From positions 1 through 5,235 of the forward strand of contig QBWD01000037.1 of assembly GCA_003283685.1 (NCBI GenBank): a stretch of 5,235 nt of DNA. Direction: 5' to 3'. The notes under the pieces are model-generated. The model ran no database searches, had not been told where the DNA came from, and saw only the letters and a program-made list of their open reading frames with translations. Source of the stretch: Prochlorococcus sp. AG-315-D17. Its GTDB lineage: Bacteria; Cyanobacteriota; Cyanobacteriia; PCC-6307; Cyanobiaceae. The translations under genes were made by a program, and so were the position numbers. Shown here one piece after another: positions 1 through 5,235 of the stretch (positions are counted from its first letter, which is position 1; every line of letters starts with the position of its first letter).

Positions 1-1
1 T

Positions 2-886
2 AAAGCAAAACTATTAGGAAAACCTGGACACATAATTACAGTTTCAAGTGAACATCATGCCGTACTTGACCCTCTTAGACAGCTTCGATATGAGGGGTTC
101 CGTTTAACAGAATTAAAGCCTAATGAGGATGGCTTGGTTAATGTTGATCAAATTTCCAAATCTCTTGAAGAAGATACATTTTTAGTTTGTGTTATGGCTG
201 CTAATAATGAAATTGGAGTTTTACAACCCATTGCCGAAATAGGTTCTTTTTGTAGAGAGAGAGGGATCGCTTTTCATACAGATGCGGCTCAGGCTTTTGG
301 ATATATAGATTTAGAACCTGATAAACTTAGTATTGATTTTATGAGTTTTACTGCGCATAAAATATATGGACCTAAAGGTATAGGTGCATTAGTTGTTAGA
401 GACGGAGTACCTATCCTTCCATTGCAATGGGGAGGGGGGCAGGAAAAAGGTTTAAGATCTGGGACTCTTCCTGTTCCATTGATAGTTGGCTTTGCCAAAG
501 CTGTAGAATTAACAATAATAGATTTAGAAAAAAGAAATAAAAGACTTTTATATTTAAGAAACTTGCTATTTGAAGGTTTGAAAGCAAATATTTCTGGATT
601 AATACTAAATGGTTCTTCAGACTTACGACTACCTCATAATCTAAATATTACTTTTCCTGGTTTGAACGGAAGTAGGTTACATAGGAAATTAAGAAGATTT
701 ATTTATTGTACTAGTGGCTCTGCATGTAGTAGTGGAAAACCTTCTCATGTTCTCCAGGAAATTGGTCTCAGTAAGAGAGATGCAGAAGCATCTATAAGGA
801 TCAGTATTGGAAGAGAAACCTGTGAAAAAGATATTAATAAAGCTATTGAAATAATTAAAAATATAGTAATTGAACTTAGAGATTAA
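2..886 (+). CDS. iscS: Class I cysteine desulfurase (IscS/NifS type), 5' end missing
   Basis: PLP-dependent enzyme that takes sulfur from L-cysteine, leaving alanine, and carries it as a persulfide for iron-sulfur cluster assembly and thio-modification; expected in the cytosol. The frame is open from the left edge, so 294 residues are visible. Landmarks in window numbering: SSEHHAVLD with the PLP-stacking His at 18, AANNEIG at 66-72, HTDAAQ with Asp94 and Gln97, the PLP lysine 120 in TAHKIYGPKG, and the persulfide cysteine 242 in SGSACSSG. Spacing between these residues matches E. coli IscS (His104, Asp180, Gln183, Lys206, Cys328) with a constant offset of 86, so about 86 N-terminal residues lie outside the window and no indel is apparent. 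The SGSACSSG loop marks class I; SufS-type enzymes carry RxGHHC. The C-terminus is about 24 residues shorter than E. coli IscS. The TTG at 134 is internal and is not the start. Which of several cyanobacterial desulfurase paralogues this is cannot be settled here. Confidence 0.95.
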   Translation, partial: KAKLLGKPGHIITVSSEHHAVLDPLRQLRYEGFRLTELKPNEDGLVNVDQISKSLEEDTFLVCVMAANNEIGVLQPIAEIGSFCRERGIAFHTDAAQAFGYIDLEPDKLSIDFMSFTAHKIYGPKGIGALVVRDGVPILPLQWGGGQEKGLRSGTLPVPLIVGFAKAVELTIIDLEKRNKRLLYLRNLLFEGLKANISGLILNGSSDLRLPHNLNITFPGLNGSRLHRKLRRFIYCTSGSACSSGKPSHVLQEIGLSKRDAEASIRISIGRETCEKDINKAIEIIKNIVIELRD

Positions 887-893
887 TATTGCT

Positions 894-1808
894 TTAAGCT
901 CTTGGGCACCTAGATGAAATTCTTAATTTAGCGCTTTTACTTCTTGGGTTTAGTTTAATCTCTTGAGTTGTTGATCTAACAGGTTTTTTGGTAATTCTTT
1001 TTAATCTATCATCAGATTTGAAGACTGTTTTAACTCTCCTATCCTCTAAAGAATGAAAACTTATTACAATAAATAATCCATTCTCTAATAACCATTCTGG
1101 CGCTTTATTAAGTAGAATATCAAGCGATTCCAACTCATTGTTTACTGCAATTCTTAAAGCCTGGAAAGTCCTTGTTGCGGGATGAATTCGTCCATACCTT
1201 TGCTTAGGAGGAAAACAACCTGCGATGGCATAAGATAAGGCTTTTGTACCTGAGTAAGAGCCATTTTGTGATAAATCATTTTTGATTTTTCTTGCAATTC
1301 TTCGAGAACGTTTTTCTTCACCAAAGTTATATATTAAATCAGCTAAATCATTTTCAGAAAGCTCAGAAATTAGATCTGCTGCGCTAAAACCTTTTTGAGG
1401 ATTCATGCGCATATCTATTGGACCATCTAGGCGAAAGCTAAAACCTCTTGAAGGTTGATCAAGTTGAGGACTGCTAACTCCTAAATCAGCTAAAACACAA
1501 ACAACTTGCTTTTCAGGTGTGAAGTCTGCAAAGTTTTGAGGAATTATTTTTACTCTTGAACCAAATTTTAATAATTTCTTGGATGCTGCCTCTCTCGCCA
1601 TTGGGTCTTGATCTAGTCCAATGATTTTTATCCCTGGGAAATTTTCTAAAATTTGCGCTGAATGACCACCTCCACCAAGTGTGGAATCAATGATCAATCC
1701 TTTGTTTGTATATTCAGTTGGCAGACCCTTAAGCGATTGGAGTATTTCTTCTCCCATTATTGGTAAATGATTGAAGTTGGAATCTGTACTATGAGGTCCT
1801 TCTTTCAT
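894..1808 (-). CDS. rsmH: 16S rRNA (cytosine(1402)-N4)-methyltransferase RsmH (MraW)
   Basis: SAM-dependent methyltransferase that N4-methylates C1402 in the decoding centre of 16S rRNA, acting on the small ribosomal subunit in the cytosol. The 304 residues are normal length for the family. Visible motifs in order: [10 protein letters not shown] at 14-23 (family start HxPVxxxEvl), SAM-binding motif [10 protein letters not shown] at 42-50, DQDP at 66-69, LADLGVSS at 106-113, RGFSF at 121-125, DMRM at 132-135, the basic [13 protein letters not shown] at 163-175, the signature [14 protein letters not shown] at 207-220, SFHSLEDR at 250-257, and the C-terminal [10 protein letters not shown] at 288-297. 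The ATG at 1808 gives 13 residues before the conserved His14; the next Met (18) falls after it, so the first ATG is preferred. No Shine-Dalgarno is evident. In many bacteria this gene sits in the division and cell wall cluster, but here it stands alone, convergent with the desulfurase and divergent from ndhH. No frameshift or missing motif was seen. Confidence 0.97.
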   Translation of the reverse strand: MKEGPHSTDSNFNHLPIMGEEILQSLKGLPTEYTNKGLIIDSTLGGGGHSAQILENFPGIKIIGLDQDPMAREAASKKLLKFGSRVKIIPQNFADFTPEKQVVCVLADLGVSSPQLDQPSRGFSFRLDGPIDMRMNPQKGFSAADLISELSENDLADLIYNFGEEKRSRRIARKIKNDLSQNGSYSGTKALSYAIAGCFPPKQRYGRIHPATRTFQALRIAVNNELESLDILLNKAPEWLLENGLFIVISFHSLEDRRVKTVFKSDDRLKRITKKPVRSTTQEIKLNPRSKSAKLRISSRCPRA

Positions 1809-1851
1809 AAGTTTTCACTAGTATTGAATCATTGCTTTTCATTTTGGCCCA
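1809..1851. promoter_or_regulatory. Short divergent intergenic region between rsmH and ndhH
   Basis: Only 43 bases separate the two divergent start codons, so promoters for rsmH (leftward) and ndhH (rightward) must share this gap or reach into the opposite gene. A weak -10-like TAGTAT lies at 1819-1824 on the plus strand, and its complement offers AATACT for the other direction. TTCA (1814-1817) and TGAA (1825-1828) form a short imperfect dyad around it. No clear -35 box, no NtcA-type GTA-N8-TAC site and no Shine-Dalgarno before either gene were seen. That this gap is regulatory follows from the gene arrangement; the exact boxes are guesses. Confidence 0.4.
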
Positions 1852-3036
1852 ATGACGCAGCTTGAGACGCGAACGGAGCCAATGGTGGTGAACTTTGGTC
1901 CCCATCATCCATCAATGCATGGCGTATTGCGATTAGTCGTAACGCTTGATGGTGAGGATGTTGTTGATTGTGAACCAGTTATTGGTTATTTGCATCGAGG
2001 AATGGAAAAAATTGCTGAGAATAGAACAAACGTTATGTTTGTTCCTTATGTAAGTCGTATGGATTATGCGGCTGGTATGTTTTACGAGGCAATTGTTGTC
2101 AATGCTCCTGAGCGATTAGCAAATATTAAAGTCCCAAAGAGAGCTAGCTACATCAGGGTCATAATGCTTGAGCTTAATAGAATTGCAAATCATTTACTTT
2201 GGTTAGGACCTTTTTTAGCGGATGTAGGTGCACAGACTCCTTTCTTTTATATTTTTAGAGAAAGAGAGATGATTTATGATTTGTGGGAAGCTGCAACTGG
2301 GCAAAGATTGATCAATAATAATTATTTCCGTATTGGTGGTGTTGCATGTGATTTACCTTGGGGGTGGTTAGAAAAATGCAAAGATTTTTGTGAATGGTTT
2401 GGACCCAAAATTGATGAATACGAGAAATTAATCACTAATAATCCAATTTTCCGTAGACGTATTGAAGGATTAGGAGTTATAGGTAAAGAGCAAGCTATTA
2501 ATTGGAGTCTATCAGGTCCTATGCTTCGATCTTCAGGTGTGCTATGGGATTTAAGAAAAGTAGATCATTATGAGTGCTATGACGATTTTGAATGGGATAT
2601 AGCGTGGGAAAAAGAAGGAGATTGTTATGCTCGATATAGAGTGCGTATTGAAGAGATGAGACAGTCATTGAAAATTTTACAACAAGCTTGTGAGATGATT
2701 CCAGGAGGACCGACTGAAAATCTTGAGGCGAAAAGGACATTTGAGGGTAAAAAAGGTAGTCTTTCTGCTTTTGATTACCAATATATAGCTAAAAAAGTTG
2801 CTCCCACTTTCAAAATTCCTAATGGAGAACTATATACTCGTTTAGAATCAGGCAAAGGAGAAATAGGAGTATTTATTCAAGGTAATAATGATGTGACTCC
2901 TTGGAGATTTAAAATTCGGGCGGCTGATTCCAATAATTTGCAGATTCTTCCGCATATACTTAAGGGAGCCAAAGTTGCTGACATAATGGCTATATTGGGT
3001 TCTATAGATGTAATCATGGGCTCAGTTGATAGATAA
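1852..3036 (+). CDS. ndhH: NAD(P)H-quinone oxidoreductase subunit H (NDH-1, 49 kDa homologue)
   Basis: Subunit of the cyanobacterial NDH-1 complex in the thylakoid membrane, which passes electrons from ferredoxin to plastoquinone in respiration and cyclic flow around photosystem I. NdhH is in the peripheral arm and lines the quinone pocket. The 394 residues are the usual length and the C-terminus ends in the typical GSVDR. Seen in order: GPHHPSMHG at 16-24, [13 protein letters not shown] at 41-53, [11 protein letters not shown] at 67-77, [12 protein letters not shown] at 121-132, RIGG near 157, and IPGGPTEN near 285. His23, Tyr72 and Asp124 keep the spacing of the quinone-site residues His38, Tyr87 and Asp139 of Thermus Nqo4 (His59, Tyr108, Asp160 in the bovine subunit). 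The ATG at 1852 gives the family N-terminus [12 protein letters not shown]; Met11 is less likely. No Shine-Dalgarno is seen. A thioesterase gene follows 6 bases later in the same frame and is probably co-transcribed. Confidence 0.98.
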   Translation: MTQLETRTEPMVVNFGPHHPSMHGVLRLVVTLDGEDVVDCEPVIGYLHRGMEKIAENRTNVMFVPYVSRMDYAAGMFYEAIVVNAPERLANIKVPKRASYIRVIMLELNRIANHLLWLGPFLADVGAQTPFFYIFREREMIYDLWEAATGQRLINNNYFRIGGVACDLPWGWLEKCKDFCEWFGPKIDEYEKLITNNPIFRRRIEGLGVIGKEQAINWSLSGPMLRSSGVLWDLRKVDHYECYDDFEWDIAWEKEGDCYARYRVRIEEMRQSLKILQQACEMIPGGPTENLEAKRTFEGKKGSLSAFDYQYIAKKVAPTFKIPNGELYTRLESGKGEIGVFIQGNNDVTPWRFKIRAADSNNLQILPHILKGAKVADIMAILGSIDVIMGSVDR

Positions 3037-3042
3037 TTATTT

Positions 3043-3498
3043 TTGAATAAACTTAGACCTAAAGATTGGTTATATTTGAAACGAACAGTTCGTTTTGGAG
3101 AGACTGATGGTGCTGGGGTAATGCATTTTTTTCAGTTGTTAAAATGGTGTCATGAAACTTGGGAAGAAAGCCTAGTAAATTTTGGAATATCTTTAAGCGA
3201 CGTTTTCCCTTCTACTAATATTAACTCAACTTATCCGGCAACATCTTTACCAATTGTACATTGTGAAGCTAAATATTTTGAACCTCTTTATGTTGGTGAT
3301 AATATTAATATAGAATTATATCCTGAAAAAGTTAATTCATTTTCTTTTGTATTGCGATTTAAATTCAAGAAGGATAGTGAAGAGATTGGGATAGCAAGTA
3401 TAAAACATATATCTATAAACCCTCTTTCAAGAAAGAGATGTTCATTTTCAAAGGAAATAAATTTATGGTTAGAGGAATCGATTTCAAATTCTCAATAG
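3043..3498 (+). CDS. Hot-dog thioesterase, probable 1,4-dihydroxy-2-naphthoyl-CoA hydrolase
   Basis: Predicted to hydrolyse DHNA-CoA to DHNA and CoA, the step before prenylation in phylloquinone synthesis. The 151-residue protein is of the 4-hydroxybenzoyl-CoA thioesterase type. The N-terminal signature RFGETDGAGVMHF (17-29) contains Asp22, which aligns with catalytic Asp17 of Pseudomonas 4-HBA-CoA thioesterase and Asp16 of the Synechocystis enzyme. WCHETWEESL follows at about 36-45, and LPIVHCEAKYFEPLYVGD near 70-87 fits the central helix-strand part of the fold. The start is TTG at 3043: an in-frame stop (that of ndhH) lies 9 bases upstream, and the first ATG codon (Met27) is past the catalytic Asp. 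Another TTG at residue 12 cannot be excluded. No Shine-Dalgarno is seen, so translation may be coupled to ndhH. The substrate is inferred from the family and the nearby menE and menC; the sequence alone would also fit another aromatic acyl-CoA thioesterase. Confidence 0.85.
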   Translation: MNKLRPKDWLYLKRTVRFGETDGAGVMHFFQLLKWCHETWEESLVNFGISLSDVFPSTNINSTYPATSLPIVHCEAKYFEPLYVGDNINIELYPEKVNSFSFVLRFKFKKDSEEIGIASIKHISINPLSRKRCSFSKEINLWLEESISNSQ

Positions 3499-3542
3499 TA
3501 TAAGTAAATATAGCGATTTGTTCCTTCCATCTTTCATAAGTC
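3499..3542. other. Convergent intergenic gap between thioesterase gene and menE
   Basis: These 44 AT-rich bases lie between two facing stop codons (TAG at 3496-3498 on plus, TAA at 3545-3543 on minus). A bidirectional terminator would be expected here, but I find no stable inverted repeat followed by a T-run on either strand. Termination may depend on Rho-independent structures inside the coding ends, on another mechanism, or be leaky. No gene was recognised in it. Confidence 0.5.
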
Positions 3543-4778
3543 TTAGCCAATAGGGTCTCTTGAGAGTAACCAATTTCTCCACTTATCAACTTCCCATTTC
3601 TCATTTATATTTCTAGATAACTCTGGACAATCATACCAATTTGAAGGCTTTTTAGCTGGCTCCCAGTCTTTAATAAGTTGATTAATAAATGAGATAACCT
3701 TTAGCTTATTAGTTTCTTTTTCCTTGAATCTAATGAGGGCAGTTATTCTTTGCCCCCACTTTTTATCATCAGTGCCCAATAAAAATACTTCTTTAACTTG
3801 GACTTTATTTTTTACGATTATATCCATTAATTGAAGTTGTAGTTGTTCAGGAAAAACAGTTTCTCCTCCTGAGTTAATAGCAGAATCTCTTCTTCCAAGA
3901 ATCTTAAGTGATTGTTCATTATTGGTAGTTAAGTATTCTCCTAAGTCGCCTGCTTCCCACCATCCTTTTGAGTCAGTGATTGATTCAAATTGATCATTTT
4001 TCCATTTGGAAATAGCAAGCCTACTTGTTTTGATCTTAAGTAAATTACTTTTATTGATTTTGATTTCTATATCTTCAAGTGCAGAACCAACGCTATTATT
4101 GCCAGTTAGAAAGTCTTTTGGACTAAGGGCTGTAACCATTGCGGCTGTCTCTGTTGCTCCGTAGCAGGGGGCTAATTTGATAGACTTATTTCTTGCTTTT
4201 TCCGCTATCTCTGCAGGAATAGACGAACCTCCAACCCAGATCAGAGATAAAGATTGAAGCCATTTTGATCCATAAGGATCATTAATTAAGGATTTTAATT
4301 GTGTTGGAACTAGTGATGTGATTATAGATTCGCTACGATTGGTTGTTAATTCTCTGCAATATCTTTCTAGCTGAAAAGGTTGATGTATCAAAGAAGGAGA
4401 AATCCAGTGATGTTTAGCATCCCAAATGAGATGTCTCCACCAAGGCATGAAGCCACTTACATGATGTAAAGGTAATGAATTCAAGATTAAGCATTCTTTT
4501 GGATTCAGTCCTTGTGCCTTTAACCAGTTTCCGGTAGTAAATGCAGATTGATTCAAATTTTCGATAGGTTGCAAACAAAAATGAGGGCCTCCAATGCTTC
4601 CGCTACTGGAGATGATTATTCCTGACCCTGAAGGTAAAGAAGATGAAGGGATACTTGCTTCTAGCCCTGTTGGAGGTAGTAGCTCTACCCAGATATTTTT
4701 TTCAAAAGCTTTTATTATTTTTTTCGTACAGTCATTTTTCTTGTGTGGGTCGCATTTGACTACGGAAAATCTACTCAT
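3543..4778 (-). CDS. menE: o-Succinylbenzoate-CoA ligase MenE (start trimmed to ATGA overlap)
   Basis: ANL-superfamily adenylating enzyme that activates o-succinylbenzoate with ATP and CoA to OSB-CoA in phylloquinone synthesis. The 411 residues are shorter than E. coli (about 451) or Bacillus (about 486) MenE, mainly at the N-terminus. Motifs: P-loop SSSGSIGGPH at 57-66, LPLHHVSGFM at 102-111, WVGGSSIP at 181-188, YGATE at 206-210, WEAGDLG at 274-280, and LGRRDSAINSGGETVFPEQ at 294-312, whose hinge Asp is the D of RRD. The expected C-terminal catalytic lysine is Lys394 in NINEKWEVDKW. The P-loop has His66 where most relatives have Lys, and the last motif lacks the usual Gly before Lys. I chose the ATG at 4778 because it overlaps the menC stop as ATGA; the ATG at 4835 would add 19 low-complexity residues lying entirely over the menC coding end. 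A weak GGAAAG lies 4 bases before the chosen start. menE probably forms an operon with menC. Confidence 0.93.
   Translation of the reverse strand: MSRFSVVKCDPHKKNDCTKKIIKAFEKNIWVELLPPTGLEASIPSSSLPSGSGIIISSSGSIGGPHFCLQPIENLNQSAFTTGNWLKAQGLNPKECLILNSLPLHHVSGFMPWWRHLIWDAKHHWISPSLIHQPFQLERYCRELTTNRSESIITSLVPTQLKSLINDPYGSKWLQSLSLIWVGGSSIPAEIAEKARNKSIKLAPCYGATETAAMVTALSPKDFLTGNNSVGSALEDIEIKINKSNLLKIKTSRLAISKWKNDQFESITDSKGWWEAGDLGEYLTTNNEQSLKILGRRDSAINSGGETVFPEQLQLQLMDIIVKNKVQVKEVFLLGTDDKKWGQRITALIRFKEKETNKLKVISFINQLIKDWEPAKKPSNWYDCPELSRNINEKWEVDKWRNWLLSRDPIG
4775..4778 (-). other. ATGA stop/start overlap of menC and menE
   Basis: Read on the minus strand, the menC frame ends GCA GCA TGA and the menE frame begins ATG AGT AGA, sharing four bases. 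This is the classic arrangement for translational coupling and it decides the menE start. Confidence 0.9.
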
Positions 4779-5235
4779 GCTGCTTTCCAAACTGATTTTG
4801 GATTGTTGTTGAATAGTTGACTTTTGGGACACCATCCAGGCGCAAGACCAGGAGCGCAGGGGGCTTTCCCTTGTGCTTGTTTGGCAGCAAGATAATTAAT
4901 CCACCTTCGTCCTATCCCGGTTTCAAATGCTGTGCTTATGACTATATGTCTACCATCTTGATCTAACTCTTCTAAAAGTAAGCGAGGGTCACCGTCTAAG
5001 GCAGGGCGACGAATTTGCCAACTTTTCCAGGTTTTACGTAAAGAGGGAAATTCAACTAAAGATTCATCTAGTGCGATGGGAACCTGCTTGGATAAAGCTA
5101 ATAATCCTTTAATCTCATGGGCTGCTAAAGGTTGTTCTATCCATTCCAGACGTGGTTCATCTTTTAGTTCATTTATCCATTCGTTTGCTTCTTTGTTGCT
5201 CCACCCACCATTGGGATCAATTCTGAGCTTGTAAT
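4775..5235 (-). CDS. menC: o-Succinylbenzoate synthase MenC, C-terminal part
   Basis: Enolase-superfamily (muconate-lactonising subgroup) enzyme that dehydrates SHCHC to o-succinylbenzoate, the substrate of MenE. The frame is open at the right edge of the window; 152 residues are visible, about half of a typical protein of around 320. It was found by translating the minus strand by hand (first whole codon at 5233-5231). The three metal ligands of the barrel are all recognisable: Asp6 in LRIDPNGGW, Glu33 in WIEQPL and Asp56 in ALDES, corresponding to Asp161, Glu190 and Asp213 of E. coli MenC. The next barrel strand reads WQIRRPALDGDPR, where the family usually has KP with the second catalytic lysine (Lys235); here it is Arg76. 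STAFETGIGRRW at about 100-111 and the Cys/Pro-rich APGLAPGWCP at 127-136 complete the C-terminus. The N-terminal capping domain and the first catalytic KxK motif lie outside the window. It overlaps menE by 4 bases. Confidence 0.92.
   Translation of the reverse strand, partial: YKLRIDPNGGWSNKEANEWINELKDEPRLEWIEQPLAAHEIKGLLALSKQVPIALDESLVEFPSLRKTWKSWQIRRPALDGDPRLLLEELDQDGRHIVISTAFETGIGRRWINYLAAKQAQGKAPCAPGLAPGWCPKSQLFNNNPKSVWKAA
4783..4788 (-). promoter_or_regulatory. Weak ribosome-binding-like site before menE
   Basis: GGAAAG on the minus strand ends 4 bases before the ATG at 4778, inside the menC coding end. It is only a partial match to AGGAGG and close to the start, but none of the other starts visible here has even this. 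It gives slight extra support to the 4778 start. Confidence 0.35.

Noticed and set aside
289..498. 69-residue minus-strand frame within the desulfurase gene
   Set aside because: Antisense shadow of a strongly supported gene, with no recognisable motif.
134..886. Cysteine desulfurase starting at the TTG codon at 134
   Set aside because: The frame continues without a stop to the left edge and encodes conserved family sequence (GKPGHIITVSSEHHAVLD), so this TTG is an internal Leu codon.
2519..2740. 73-residue minus-strand frame within ndhH
   Set aside because: Antisense shadow of the conserved ndhH coding sequence; no independent evidence.
3422..3437. Perfect 7-base inverted repeat CTCTTTC-AA-GAAAGAG near the 3' end of the thioesterase gene
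   Set aside because: Considered as a terminator, but it is AT-leaning, lies about 60 bases before the stop within coding sequence, has a 2-base loop, and is not followed by a T-run on either strand.
3551..3570. CTC-TTGA-GAG mini-hairpin at the menE 3' end
   Set aside because: Only three paired bases plus an imperfect extension; too weak to call a terminator.
3413..3604. 63-residue minus-strand frame across the 44-base convergent gap
   Set aside because: It overlaps the ends of two well supported genes, has no recognised domain and no ribosome site; most likely chance.
4594..4812. 72-residue plus-strand frame over the menE start region, with a hydrophobic stretch
   Set aside because: Antisense to the conserved MenE P-loop region and the menC-menE junction; apparent hydrophobicity is a by-product of the antisense frame.
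1..5235. A novel defence, mobile or other undescribed system
   Set aside because: All coding sequence is accounted for by six recognisable housekeeping or photosynthesis genes, the largest gap is 44 bases, and no repeats, transposase, integrase or RNA gene is visible.

Overview
The window looks like ordinary chromosome from a low-GC marine picocyanobacterium, most likely Prochlorococcus. The evidence is the AT-rich coding sequence together with a cyanobacterial gene set: the NDH-1 subunit NdhH with its typical SVDR C-terminus, phylloquinone-pathway enzymes, and an IscS-type desulfurase. Genes are tightly packed, with gaps of 6 to 44 bases, one 4-base overlap, and few recognisable Shine-Dalgarno sites. 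The clade is an inference from base composition and recalled gene order; no database search was possible.

Layout from left to right. Bases 2-886 (+) hold the C-terminal three quarters of a class I cysteine desulfurase whose start lies off the left edge. It converges, 7 bases apart, on rsmH (894-1808, -), the 16S rRNA m4C1402 methyltransferase. A 43-base divergent gap separates rsmH from ndhH (1852-3036, +). Six bases after ndhH, in the same reading frame, comes a hot-dog thioesterase (3043-3498, +) that probably hydrolyses 1,4-dihydroxy-2-naphthoyl-CoA. It converges, across 44 bases, on menE (3543-4778, -). menE is preceded on the minus strand by menC (4775-5235, -), which is cut by the right edge and overlaps menE by ATGA.

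Functionally, menC, menE and the thioesterase cover three steps of phylloquinone (vitamin K1) synthesis: o-succinylbenzoate formation, its activation to the CoA ester, and release of DHNA from DHNA-CoA. Phylloquinone is the A1 electron carrier of photosystem I. NdhH belongs to the NDH-1 complex that returns electrons to plastoquinone around photosystem I, so the right two thirds of the window concern photosynthetic electron transport. The left third is housekeeping (sulfur mobilisation and ribosome maturation).

I see no mobile element, CRISPR array, tRNA, rRNA, phage gene or unknown multi-gene system. The points worth a second look are small: a menE start that is easily mis-called 57 bases upstream, an arginine in MenC where the second catalytic lysine is expected, an atypical MenE P-loop, and a TTG-started thioesterase placed in frame directly behind ndhH.
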